Shown: piece by piece, positions 16,252 through 24,956 of the stretch | How positions within the stretch are numbered: position 1 is the stretch's first letter | Layout of the letters: every line of letters starts with the position of its first letter | Assembly: GCA_034211115.1 (NCBI GenBank) | Contig: JAXHTH010000237.1 | Coordinates: forward strand, 1-47,504 | Reading direction: 5' to 3' | DNA: 47,504 nucleotides | DNA from: JAXHTH01 sp034211115 | GTDB taxonomy: Bacteria > Planctomycetota > Phycisphaerae > Phycisphaerales > SM1A02 | Position numbers and translations under genes: made by a program | The notes under the pieces: generated by a model | What the model was told of the DNA's origin: nothing | The model's input: the letters and a program-made list of their open reading frames with translations, nothing else | Database searches by the model: none

Positions 16252-17223
16252 CTACTTGAGTTCGCTCATCGCGGCCTGAAGCCAGTGGAGACAGGCATCC
16301 AGGTGCCGGGGATGGCCCTCGGTCTTGAGGAATCGCGGTGCGGTGGCGGCGAGCAGGGCCCGGCGAAGCATGGCCAGCCGGGGATAATCCGCCTCGACGG
16401 GCACCCCCAGCTTCTTGCGGGCCTTCGCGATCGCCTTCACCGGGCTGCAATGCTCCAGGCGATCCTGTCGCGCCCACAATTGACGCTCGAAGTAGATGGC
16501 ATCCTCGATCCAGTGCCCGGCGTGGACCTCGGCGAGATCGATGAGGCTGACCGAGCCGTGATCCATCGCGTGGCGGCTCATGGCATTGGCCAGGTGCAGA
16601 TCGCCGTGCAGCCACTGGGCGGCATCGCGCGCCCGCCACTCGTCGAGGATGGAGTCGAGGCGGCCGCGAAGGGACTTGATCGCCGACACCCAGACCTGCT
16701 GCTGCGGAAGGCGATTGACCTTCACGCTCTCGCCGGCCTCGGCGAGGAGGTCATCCCAGGGCTCGTCGCGGGCGGGCTGATCGGTTTCGTGGCGGGCGGC
16801 GAGGGCGTGAAACCGCGCCGCGGCCTCCGCGATGCGCCGAATGTGATCCTCGTGCCATTTCAGCCCCAGCGGCCCGTGGAGGAATCGCTCCATGACCACC
16901 CAGGTCAGGTCGTAGCCGCCGAGCGAATCGCCGGAGGCGAAGAGGCGGGGAACCACCGGGTCCGGATCGTCGGCATCCTGCAGACGGGTCAGCCAGGTCA
17001 GCTCGCGCTGCACGACGGGCAGCTTGAGGACGACGGCCGCTTCCGTTCCGTCGTCACGGCGATAGGTCGAGAAGCCGGTGGCGGCGCCGCCGCGCTGCCA
17101 GTCGGCCTTGAACCACGTGATCTCGCCCAGCCGGCCGTCGCACATCGCGTTGAGCACCGGCGCGAGCGAGGCGGCGAGGCTGCGGTGATCGACGACCGTG
17201 CCTCGTTCAGAGTTGATCGTCAC
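16252..17223 (-). CDS. Aminoglycoside-phosphotransferase-fold kinase
   Basis: Small-molecule kinase of the APH/choline-kinase fold, 323 residues. The catalytic loop is HGDLHLANAM (Brenner-type, the Asp as base) and the metal-binding motif is SLIDLAEVHAG in place of the more common IDFxxxxxG. The N-lobe has the lysine in VVLKLP and a GGAATGFSTY strand. The substrate is unknown; such genes outside resistance islands usually act on metabolites. The start was chosen at GTG 17223 (VTINSERG), preceded by a GGGGAAGG stretch; the longer open frame is poorly coding. Probably transcribed with the TPR-like and rluA genes (105-bp gap). Divergent from the HAD gene. Confidence 0.75.
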   Translation of the reverse strand: MTINSERGTVVDHRSLAASLAPVLNAMCDGRLGEITWFKADWQRGGAATGFSTYRRDDGTEAAVVLKLPVVQRELTWLTRLQDADDPDPVVPRLFASGDSLGGYDLTWVVMERFLHGPLGLKWHEDHIRRIAEAAARFHALAARHETDQPARDEPWDDLLAEAGESVKVNRLPQQQVWVSAIKSLRGRLDSILDEWRARDAAQWLHGDLHLANAMSRHAMDHGSVSLIDLAEVHAGHWIEDAIYFERQLWARQDRLEHCSPVKAIAKARKKLGVPVEADYPRLAMLRRALLAATAPRFLKTEGHPRHLDACLHWLQAAMSELK

Positions 17224-17348
17224 GGGCCTTCCCCGAACCGGACGTAGAGCAGGAGGAGCATACGCGGAAGGTATGCGGAAGGCGGCGATCGGACAAGCGC
17301 GGTTCGAGCGCTGCGGCACGAGAAAGCGTGGGACGCTAGGCTTCGCTC

Positions 17349-18218
17349 ATGCCGTGCGCGTACGAACTGCTCGTCATTGATCTGGACGGAACGCTCCTCA
17401 ATTCCGCGGGGGAGGTGACGGAGGGAAACCGTCAGGCGATCCGGCGGGCCCGCGAGGCCGGAATCGAGGTCATCGTGGCCACCGGGCGTGCCCTGGTGGA
17501 ATCGCTGGACCCGCTGGAGGCGATCGGGCGCGCGGGGCTGGTCATTGCGGCGGGCGGGGCGATGCTCAACGATGCCGACACCGGCCGCACGATTCATTCG
17601 TGCGTCATGCCGCGCGATCTCGTGGCGGACGTGACCAACGCCCTCCTTCCCCATGGACACAAGGTCCTGCTGCTGAAGGACCCGGACGTGACGGGCTATC
17701 ACTACCTCGCGGTGGGGCCGGCCGAGCTGGATCCCGCCTCACAGTGGTGGTTCGAGACCCTGCCCGTCAGCGTGCGCTTCGCGCACGAGGTCGGCGAGGA
17801 TCCGCATCCGGACCAGACGGTGCGGGTGGCCGCGGTGGCGGGGGAGGCGGAACTGGCCCCGATCGCGCGGCACCTGAAGGCCGAACTTGGTGATCGGTGT
17901 TTTCTTCAGCACTGGGCGGCGGTGACGGAGACGCAGGCGACCGGTTCCGCCACGCACGTCCTGGAAGTGTTCAATCCGGACGTGAACAAGTGGACGATGA
18001 TCGCCCGCCTGTGCGAGGAGCGGGGGATCGGCCCGCGCCGGGTCGCGGCGATCGGGGACGGCCTCAACGACGTGCAGATGGTCCGCGCGGCCGGGCTCGG
18101 GATCGCCATGGCCCACGGCGACGACCGGGTGCGGGCGGTGGCCGATCGTGTCGCCGGCGTTTCCCAGCGCGATGGCGTGGCGGAGGCGGTGGAGATGATT
18201 CTGAACGGAGTCTGGTAG
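17349..18218 (+). CDS. Cof-type HAD phosphatase
   Basis: HAD-superfamily hydrolase, class IIB (Cof). The 289 residues keep the four motifs: DLDGTLLN (Asp11 nucleophile, Asp13), a Thr in VATGRA, Lys in the NKWTMIARL region, and GDGLNDVQM as motif IV. The large cap between residues 90 and 200 places it among phosphatases of sugar phosphates, flavin or pyridoxal precursors. The exact substrate cannot be read from sequence. The gene lies 40 bp before the large IOR-like gene, which has its own -10-like element. Confidence 0.88.
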   Translation: MPCAYELLVIDLDGTLLNSAGEVTEGNRQAIRRAREAGIEVIVATGRALVESLDPLEAIGRAGLVIAAGGAMLNDADTGRTIHSCVMPRDLVADVTNALLPHGHKVLLLKDPDVTGYHYLAVGPAELDPASQWWFETLPVSVRFAHEVGEDPHPDQTVRVAAVAGEAELAPIARHLKAELGDRCFLQHWAAVTETQATGSATHVLEVFNPDVNKWTMIARLCEERGIGPRRVAAIGDGLNDVQMVRAAGLGIAMAHGDDRVRAVADRVAGVSQRDGVAEAVEMILNGVW

Positions 18219-18241
18219 GCGAAGCGCGGGCCGGCCGGCCG

Positions 18242-18247
18242 TACAAT
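18242..18247 (+). promoter_or_regulatory. -10 element TACAAT, near-leaderless start
   Basis: TACAAT one mismatch from the sigma-70 -10 consensus, 11 nt before the GTG of the IOR-like gene. Transcription would begin about 5 nt before the start codon. No convincing -35 box is visible. Confidence 0.4.
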
Positions 18248-18258
18248 CTGCCCCTGCC

Positions 18259-21200
18259 GTGACGGTCAATGGCTCCAACGAGGCGGTGTCGCTGCTGGCG
18301 CAGCACGAAGGCCCGGCCCTGTACAGCGCCGGCCAGGCGATCCTGAAGGGGCTTCTGGAGGCGGAGCCGGCCGTGTCGATCGTGGCCGGGCCGGCCGGTG
18401 GGCCGTTCGAGACGTTGTTTCGGGTGGCCCGGCAGGCGAAGGCGGCGGAGCTGCTGCGCAAGCACGATCTGGTGCTGGAGGCGACGCCGGGCGCCTCGCG
18501 GGCCCTGACGCTGGCCCGGCACGCGGCGCGTTCGGGCCGGAATGCCGTGGCGCTCGTGCCCAACGAGCCGCTCAGCCGGAGCGTGCCCATCCTTCGCGCC
18601 GCGGCCGGTGAGGTGCTCCCCCAAGGCGGGCGGATGTGCCTGCTGCTGGAGGATCACCCCGACAGCAGCCCGGAAACCTGCCCCCGGCGGATGGCCGCGG
18701 CGTTGAAGCTGACCTGCATCGAACCGGTGGACATCGGCCAGCTTCGGGACGGGATCGAGACGGCGCTGCGTCTGTCGCGGGCGGGCAACAGCCCGATCGG
18801 GTTGATCGTGCACAACTCGATTCTCCGCGGCGGGGACACGATCGACGCACGCCCCAACCGCGTGATCGAATCCGTGGAGGCGATGCTGGCCCGGCGTCGC
18901 CGTCGCCGCCGGCAGCGCTTCGCCGAGTCCGGCGACGTGCTGCGCGTCGTGCGCCGGCTGGAGCTGAATCGGCTCGAGAGCCTGCCCAGTCCTGGGGAGC
19001 GTGTGCCCGTGGGGTTCATCACGGTGGGCCCGGCCGATGCCGCCCTCCGCCACCTGACCTACGCCCATCCGCGGATGAGCCGGGTTCCGATCCTTCAGCT
19101 CGGGGCGGTCCATCCCATCGATGACGTGGCGGTGTTTCGCCTCCTGGAACGATGCGAGCGGGTCGTGGTTCTGGAGCCGAGGCCGGGGGTGATCGAGGCG
19201 GCCGTCCTCGAGATCGGCGAGGCGATGCGGCGGCAGGGTCGCAGCGTCGCCGCGGTCTGGGGACGCTTGCTGCCTGCCGGTGACGACGGCGAGCCGCCGG
19301 CGATGGGTCCCGACGACGCGGTGCACCCGTCGCTGCTCCGCGCGCGGATCGGGCACCTGCTGCGGTCGGTCCGCTCGTCGGGCCGCGCCTCGTCGGTTTC
19401 CCCCCCGCCGGTGGCGCGACCGACGAACACGCCGCCGCGCGGGGCCACGATCGGTCCGGCCGCGGCGCTGGCCGCGGTGCGCCGGATCGCCGCGGACGTC
19501 GATCAGTGGTTGCGCGAGCGTCGCGCGCCGGAGGAGGAGGAGAAGGAAGTCGTCGCCCCCACCGCGCTGGCGATCGACGGGTCGCTGCCGTCCGCCGCCC
19601 CGCCGCGGGTGGTCACGGTCGAGACGTGGACAGGGGTGTCGTTCCGGCGCGAGGGACTGGCGGCCCTGGTGCAGGCGGCGCGGGCGGCCTTGCCGTGGAT
19701 GTTCATCATCTGCGATCTGGGCAGCGAAAACGGAGGCGATCTGCATCGGCTTGCCCGCGGGGGAATCCCCGCCCAGGTCGCCGATCGCGTCGCCATCGAG
19801 TCGGTCAACCTCGCCGATCGAGCGCGTCTTGTCGAGTGCATGCGCGAATCGGCGCTGGCGGATCGGCTGACGATCATCATCGTGGCCGACGGCCCGCCGG
19901 CCCGCTTCGACGTCACCGCCATCGAGCGGGCGCTGACGGAGGTCGATCGGCTGGGATTCGAGCCGCGGCAGCGCGTCACCTGGCCCGCGGACCGTGCCTG
20001 CGAGGTGCGCCGACCCCCCGACGAAGAACTCCTGGAGCCGCGCGGAGGGCCGGAAACGGAGGCGGTGCATTCGGCGGTCCGCGTGGATCGGTTGCCGCCC
20101 CGCGGACGCGGGCGATTCCGCTTCCGCGCTCGGCCGATCGTCGAGCAGGTGGAGGTGATTCGCACGCGTCCGCCGGCGCAGCGCTGGCAGCGTGATCCAT
20201 CCGCGCCGCGACTGCCTCTGCCGGAGATCATTCACCGCCGTGCGCCGCTGTGGCGCGCCCACCTGGCGGGGTATCGCGCCGAATCCCCCGGGCTGGCGAC
20301 CCGGGTTCTGACCGATGCGGGACGGCGGATGGGATACACCGTGCGCTGGGCGCACGACCCGACGGCGATCGGCGCCGGGCGCCGCGCCTGGGCGCAGGTC
20401 CTGTTCATGCATCCGCGAAGCGGGGAAACCCCGCCGCCGCTGACGGCCCGAACCCCCGTCGGGGAGGCGGATCTGCTGCTGGGGCTCGATGGGCCGGAAA
20501 CGGTGCGGGCGCTCGCCGCCGATGCGGCCTTGTGCGTCGCGCAGGGCCAGCAGACGTATGCCGTCGCCAACCTGGGACTGTTCCGCGACGAGGCGGACAC
20601 GGAGCAGGCGCGGGCCGTTCGCGAGGAGCTGCGCCGCCTGCTGCGGCAGTTGACACGGCTCCAGCCGCGGCTGACGGAGGACTTCGCGGAGGCCTGCCGG
20701 TCGTGGTTCCACACCGATCGGGTGGTCGATCTGGCCATGCTGGGGTCGGCCTTCCAAAGCGGTTTGATCCCGGTGACTGTTGACGCCCTGGAGGCGGCCC
20801 TGGCCGAGGTCGAGGCGGCGGGGTACGGCCGGGCGATCGAGACCTTTCAGCTCGGCCGGCGGCTGGCGCTGGATCGGCGGCTCTTCAGCCGGCCTCCCGA
20901 CGATCAGGAAGGGGACACGAATCGCGTGGCGCGGCGGCTGGTGCACCTGGGCGGGCGGCGCCGGCGGGGCAGCGCGGCCCGGGCCCGCCGACGACGTGAG
21001 CTGCTGCAGCGCTCCCTCGCCGCCATGCCCGGCCTGAGCGAGACGGATGCCGGCCGGCAGGCCGCCCGCGACTTCCTCATCGCACTCGCCCGCTGCTGGC
21101 GATGGGGATCGATCGAGCTGGCCGAGCGCTACGCGCAGCTCATCACCGCCCTGTACCGGGTCGATCGCGGCGACACGGGCCGGGCGCTGACCCGTCACGC

Positions 21201-21660
21201 CGTCCTCCCCCTCGCCTCGGCGATGCTCATTCGCGATCCGATCTTCATCGCCTCCATGCTCACCAGTCCCGAGCATCATCGACGGACGCGGCAGGCGCTG
21301 AACGTCAAGCGGGCGCGAGAAGATGAGCTGGTGCGGCGGTATCTGACCCGCGTCGAGCTGATCGCCTTTCATCGCCGCTATCGCGTGGACATCCGCACGA
21401 GCGACTGGCCGGCGAGGCTGGCCGCGTCGCTGCGGCGCGTCGTTCCCGCGCGGTGGCGGGGGACGCGGCGTGAGCGCGATCAGCGCGAGTACATCGTCGA
21501 TCTCACGGAGCGCGCCATCCGCGGGGCGCGCGACGGGTACGATCACTATCAGACCGCCTTCGCCCGCCTGCATCAGCAGGCGCTGGAGAATCGGCTGCGG
21601 GGGATGGCCCTCTCCGAGATGAAGATGCTGGCCGAGCCGGTCGCGGCCTCGTCATCGTGA
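18259..21660 (+). CDS. Divergent indolepyruvate:ferredoxin oxidoreductase-like fusion protein, probably non-catalytic
   Basis: 1133 residues resembling the thiamine-diphosphate 2-oxoacid:ferredoxin oxidoreductases (IorA followed by an IorB/gamma-like part). The N-terminal third follows IorA block by block: LYSAGQAILKGLLEAEP where IorA has GNEAIA..GALEAG, LLLEDHPDSSPETCPRR for DDPG..SSQNEQDSR, CIEPVD...TALRLS for LEPSD...AFELS, then VPILQLGAVHPI and VVVLEPRPGVIEAAV. Yet the Glu that contacts thiamine (NEK region) is replaced by ATPGAS, the GDIGCYTLG diphosphate-binding block reads CDLGSENGGD, and no four-cysteine ferredoxin clusters occur. The last 400 residues look like the gamma/DUF6537-type region with many Arg. 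Start GTG at 18259. It overlaps rlmN tail-to-tail by 9 bp. Catalytic loss is inference. Confidence 0.62.
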   Translation: MTVNGSNEAVSLLAQHEGPALYSAGQAILKGLLEAEPAVSIVAGPAGGPFETLFRVARQAKAAELLRKHDLVLEATPGASRALTLARHAARSGRNAVALVPNEPLSRSVPILRAAAGEVLPQGGRMCLLLEDHPDSSPETCPRRMAAALKLTCIEPVDIGQLRDGIETALRLSRAGNSPIGLIVHNSILRGGDTIDARPNRVIESVEAMLARRRRRRRQRFAESGDVLRVVRRLELNRLESLPSPGERVPVGFITVGPADAALRHLTYAHPRMSRVPILQLGAVHPIDDVAVFRLLERCERVVVLEPRPGVIEAAVLEIGEAMRRQGRSVAAVWGRLLPAGDDGEPPAMGPDDAVHPSLLRARIGHLLRSVRSSGRASSVSPPPVARPTNTPPRGATIGPAAALAAVRRIAADVDQWLRERRAPEEEEKEVVAPTALAIDGSLPSAAPPRVVTVETWTGVSFRREGLAALVQAARAALPWMFIICDLGSENGGDLHRLARGGIPAQVADRVAIESVNLADRARLVECMRESALADRLTIIIVADGPPARFDVTAIERALTEVDRLGFEPRQRVTWPADRACEVRRPPDEELLEPRGGPETEAVHSAVRVDRLPPRGRGRFRFRARPIVEQVEVIRTRPPAQRWQRDPSAPRLPLPEIIHRRAPLWRAHLAGYRAESPGLATRVLTDAGRRMGYTVRWAHDPTAIGAGRRAWAQVLFMHPRSGETPPPLTARTPVGEADLLLGLDGPETVRALAADAALCVAQGQQTYAVANLGLFRDEADTEQARAVREELRRLLRQLTRLQPRLTEDFAEACRSWFHTDRVVDLAMLGSAFQSGLIPVTVDALEAALAEVEAAGYGRAIETFQLGRRLALDRRLFSRPPDDQEGDTNRVARRLVHLGGRRRRGSAARARRRRELLQRSLAAMPGLSETDAGRQAARDFLIALARCWRWGSIELAERYAQLITALYRVDRGDTGRALTRHAVLPLASAMLIRDPIFIASMLTSPEHHRRTRQALNVKRAREDELVRRYLTRVELIAFHRRYRVDIRTSDWPARLAASLRRVVPARWRGTRRERDQREYIVDLTERAIRGARDGYDHYQTAFARLHQQALENRLRGMALSEMKMLAEPVAASSS

Positions 21661-22794
21661 GCGATCGGCCGCGCTCCGTTCGTGGCGAAGCTGCCCGCAG
21701 GCGGCGGCGATGTCCCGCCCGCGGCTGGCCCGCAGGTGCACGTTCACGCCCCGCCGGCGCAGAATCCCCTGGAACGCGTGCACGTCGTCCGTCGTCGGCC
21801 GGTCGAAGGGCAGGCCCCTCACCTCGTTGTAGCGGATGAGATTCACGTTCGCCCTCAGGCGGCGGGCGAGATCCGACAGCTCCCGCGCGTGCTCCGGCCG
21901 ATCGTTCACCTTCCGCAGGAGCAGGTATTCGAGCGTGATCTCCCGCCCCGTGCGGTCGAAATACGCATCGCACGCATCGAGCAGCTCGTCGATGGTCGCG
22001 TACTGCGCCCAGGGGATGAGCCGGCGCCTGATCTCGTCGTTGGGCGCGTGCAGGCTGAGGGCCAGGGTGACGGGCAGCTCGAAGTCCGCCAGGCGCCGGA
22101 TCGCCGCGGGCAGGCCGACGGTCGAGACGGTGATGCGCCTCGCGCCGATGCCCATCCCCCACGATGCGTTCAAGGCGCGAATGGCGCCGGTGACCGCGGC
22201 GAGGTTCGCCAGCGGTTCGCCCATTCCCATGAAGACGACGTTGCTGATGCGCCCGCCGGGCGCGAAGGCGGCGAGGCGATGCACCTGCTCGACGATGCGC
22301 CCCGTGCCGAGATTGCCCTCCAGCCCTCCCAGGCCGGACGCGCAGAAGCGGCAGCCGACGGGACAACCGACCTGGCTGGAGATGCACGCGGTCGTCCGCG
22401 GCTCGGCGGGGATCATCACGCACTCGGTCCGTCGCCGGTGGGGCGCGTCGAGCACCGGAAGCCCCGCCTCGCCCGCCGGTTCGTCGGCCTCAAACCACGC
22501 GATGAGAAGCTTCTGCGTGCCGTCGGAGGCGAGTTGATGCGCCTCGATCGCGCCGGTGTAGAACTGCATCGTCCGGTGGAGCACGTCGCGATGCGCGCGG
22601 GAGATGTTGGTCATCTCCTCCGGATCGGTGACGGCTTTGCGATAGACCCAGTCCAGGAGCTGATCGGCGGTATGCCGGGGCATGTCCCGCTCGCGGCAGT
22701 ATGCCTCGAGGCCGGGGGGGTCGAGATCGAAGAACGAGGTCATCGCCGGTGCCCGACGTGTCGCGTCCGAGGCTCTCCGGGGGGAGTCCGTCAT
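21652..22794 (-). CDS. rlmN: Dual-specificity rRNA/tRNA adenine-C2 methyltransferase
   Basis: Radical SAM enzyme methylating A2503 of 23S rRNA and A37 of some tRNAs. 380 residues. The [4Fe-4S] motif is CPVGCRFC, followed by GLGGLEGNLGTGRIVEQV, NVVFMGMGEPLAN, RRITVSTVGL and LALSLHAP; the methyl-accepting Cys lies in AAACGQL near the C-terminus. The start at 22794 overlaps the ispH stop (ATGA) and suggests coupling; a second ATG at 22743 (MTSFFDLD) is closer to where conservation begins and would give 363 residues. Second gene of an ispH-rlmN pair. Confidence 0.95.
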   Translation of the reverse strand: MTDSPRRASDATRRAPAMTSFFDLDPPGLEAYCRERDMPRHTADQLLDWVYRKAVTDPEEMTNISRAHRDVLHRTMQFYTGAIEAHQLASDGTQKLLIAWFEADEPAGEAGLPVLDAPHRRRTECVMIPAEPRTTACISSQVGCPVGCRFCASGLGGLEGNLGTGRIVEQVHRLAAFAPGGRISNVVFMGMGEPLANLAAVTGAIRALNASWGMGIGARRITVSTVGLPAAIRRLADFELPVTLALSLHAPNDEIRRRLIPWAQYATIDELLDACDAYFDRTGREITLEYLLLRKVNDRPEHARELSDLARRLRANVNLIRYNEVRGLPFDRPTTDDVHAFQGILRRRGVNVHLRASRGRDIAAACGQLRHERSAADRSR

Positions 22795-23849
22795 CCTGTC
22801 GCGCGCACGGTGATATCGACGGTGCGATGGACGATGCCGTGTTCGTTGAGCCAGTGCTTGAGGGCGGCGACGTTGTCCATCGTGATCCGCCTCCCCGCAG
22901 GGTCGATGCCGCGGTCGCGCATGAACTGGCGCAGCGTGCCGGGCAGGCCGAACTCGACCGCCTCGTGGGTGATGTCGTGCTGTTCGACCTCCCCGCCGTA
23001 GCGTTCGATCAGCTCGAGCACGAGATCCTGGGCGAGATCCTCCGGAGCGCTGGCGCCGGCGGTGATGAGCAGCGTGTGGACGTCTTCCAGCCAGCGGGGA
23101 TCGAGTTCGCTCTTGTCGTCGATGAGCCGGGCGGGGGTGCCGCACGCCTGGGCGATCTCGGTGAGGCGGCGCGAGTTGGAGCTGTTCTTTGAGCCGACGA
23201 CGAGCACGAGATCGCAGTCGGGGGCAAGGGCCCGCACCGCGCTCTGCCGGTTCGTCGTGGCGTAGCAGATGTCTTCGCTGGGAGGATCCTTGATGTTGGG
23301 GAAGGCCTCCTTCAGCGCGCTGATGATCGCCCGCGCATCGTCCATGCTCAGCGTGGTCTGCGTGATGTAGACCAGCCGGTTCGGATCTTTCACGGGCAGG
23401 CGGGGAATGTCTTTCACCGACTCGACGACGAGGATCGAACCCGGCGCCTCGCCCCGGGTGCCGATTACCTCCTGATGATCGGCGTGCCCGATGAGGATGA
23501 TCTGGTAGCCCTTGCGGGCGTAGCGGATGGCCTCGGTGTGCACCTTGGTGACGAGGGGGCAGGTGGCGTCGATGGCGGTGAGCCGGCGCCGGCGGGCCAG
23601 CTCCCGGATCGCCGGGCTCACGCCGTGCGCGCTGAAGACCACGATCGAGTCCTCGGGCACCTCGTTGAGATCGTCGACGAAGCGCACGCCGCGCTCGCAG
23701 AAGCGGCTCACGACGTGCCGATTGTGCACGATCTCGTGGTAGACGTAGATCGCCTCGCCGCCGCAGATGTCCAGCAACTGGTCGACCACGTCGATGGCCA
23801 TGTAGACGCCGGCGCAGAAGCCGCGGGGGTTGGGAAGGATGATCTTCAT
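22791..23849 (-). CDS. ispH: 4-hydroxy-3-methylbut-2-enyl diphosphate reductase
   Basis: Last enzyme of the MEP pathway, an Fe-S reductase giving IPP and DMAPP. 352 residues. The three cluster cysteines lie in PRGFCAGV, DATCPLV and GSKNSSNSRR-preceded DICYATTNRQ. The substrate-binding histidines are in YHEIVHN, SAHGVSP and GHADHQEV, with the catalytic TTN/Glu region conserved. The start is ATG 23849, directly before the family N-terminus. Divergent from hpnC, so the isoprenoid precursor enzyme and the squalene-forming enzymes share a 147-bp control region. Confidence 0.96.
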   Translation of the reverse strand: MKIILPNPRGFCAGVYMAIDVVDQLLDICGGEAIYVYHEIVHNRHVVSRFCERGVRFVDDLNEVPEDSIVVFSAHGVSPAIRELARRRRLTAIDATCPLVTKVHTEAIRYARKGYQIILIGHADHQEVIGTRGEAPGSILVVESVKDIPRLPVKDPNRLVYITQTTLSMDDARAIISALKEAFPNIKDPPSEDICYATTNRQSAVRALAPDCDLVLVVGSKNSSNSRRLTEIAQACGTPARLIDDKSELDPRWLEDVHTLLITAGASAPEDLAQDLVLELIERYGGEVEQHDITHEAVEFGLPGTLRQFMRDRGIDPAGRRITMDNVAALKHWLNEHGIVHRTVDITVRATG

Positions 23850-23960
23850 GATCCGGTGCGTCCGGGAGGAGCCGGGGGCGTGGTGGATGATGATAGGGCC
23901 GCCGCGGCGGCCCCGCCGAGTCCCCACGCCGCCGCGCTGGCGGGGGCGGGCCCGCGACGA

Positions 23961-23966
23961 TACAGT
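23961..23966 (+). promoter_or_regulatory. Candidate -10 (TACAGT) for hpnCDE
   Basis: TACAGT in the ispH-hpnC intergenic region, 30 bp before the hpnC ATG, in the context GATACAGTGAACG. A similar context, GATACACTGAGCG, precedes the RND adaptor gene. No clear -35. Confidence 0.35.
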
Positions 23967-23996
23967 GAACGCCTGTGGCCTGCGGTTGGGAGAGGC

Positions 23997-24956
23997 ATGT
24001 CGGTCGAACCGGTGCTTCAACTTGATGTCTATGGACCGGAGCGCTGCGAGACGATGAGCGTCGAGCAGGCACGGGCCTCCTGTCGTCGCCTCGCGGGGCG
24101 GCGGTACGAGAACTTCAGCGTGCTCAGCGCGCTGGTGCCGCGCGATCTCACCGACGACTTCGCCGCCGTCTACGCCTTCTGCCGCTGGGCCGATGACCTG
24201 GGCGACGAGATCGGCGATCGGCAGCGCGCCCTGGAGCTGCTGGGCTGGTGGCGGCGCGAGCTTGGGCAGTGCTACGACGGCGGACCCCATCATCCCGTTT
24301 TCCTCGCCCTTCGCCCCACCATCGAGAAACACGACCTGCCCCGGCAGCCGTTCGATGATCTCATCCGCGCCTTCGAGCAGGATCAGCAGGTCACCCGTTA
24401 CGAGACCTGGACGCAGGTGATCGAATACTGCCGTCTCAGCGCCAATCCCGTGGGCCGGCTCGTGCTCGCTTTGCTCGGGGAGGATCAGAGCGAGGATGTG
24501 CTCGCGCGAAGCGACGCCATCTGCACCGCCCTGCAACTGACCAATCACTGGCAGGACGTTCGCCGCGATGCGCTTCAGCGCGACCGGATCTACATCCCGC
24601 GCGAGATGATCGACATCGATTGCTTCGAGGCGCGTCTCGTCGCCAGCGCGAAGCAGGGCTACGCGGTGGATCGGGAGTTCCTGCCCGCGACGCGCCGACT
24701 CATTCGGGCCCTTGTTGACAAAACCTGGCCGCTGTATGAAGAGGGCGAGAAGCTGCTGCCGCGCCTCAGCCGTCGCGGGCGGCCGATCGTCTGGCTGTTC
24801 TCCGCCGGCGGGCAGCACGTGCTCCGCGGCATCGAGGGCTGGAACTACGAGACGATCCTCCACCGGCCGAGGCTGAACCGGGTCACGAAACTGCTGCTGG
24901 TGGGCCAGGCCCTGCTTCGGGCCCGGCTCGGCCGCCTCGGGGGACGAGAATCGTGA
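23997..24956 (+). CDS. hpnC: Hydroxysqualene synthase
   Basis: Member of the squalene/phytoene synthase family. In the HpnCDE route HpnD makes presqualene diphosphate, HpnC converts it to hydroxysqualene, and HpnE reduces that to squalene. 319 residues, with the first Asp-rich motif in RWADDLGDE and the second in NHWQDVRRD, followed by RDRIYIP. Assigned as HpnC rather than HpnD from the sequence (YENFSVLSALVPRDL near the N-terminus) and the order of three genes. The ATG at 23997 is preceded by GAGAGG. The GTG of hpnD overlaps its stop. Confidence 0.93.
   Translation: MSVEPVLQLDVYGPERCETMSVEQARASCRRLAGRRYENFSVLSALVPRDLTDDFAAVYAFCRWADDLGDEIGDRQRALELLGWWRRELGQCYDGGPHHPVFLALRPTIEKHDLPRQPFDDLIRAFEQDQQVTRYETWTQVIEYCRLSANPVGRLVLALLGEDQSEDVLARSDAICTALQLTNHWQDVRRDALQRDRIYIPREMIDIDCFEARLVASAKQGYAVDREFLPATRRLIRALVDKTWPLYEEGEKLLPRLSRRGRPIVWLFSAGGQHVLRGIEGWNYETILHRPRLNRVTKLLLVGQALLRARLGRLGGRES

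Noticed and set aside
18064..21573. Long minus-strand open frame (1169 codons) opposite the IOR-like gene
   Set aside because: It is antisense to a frame with clear family similarity; its translation is Arg/Pro/Gly/His-rich and without recognisable motifs, typical of a GC-rich shadow frame.
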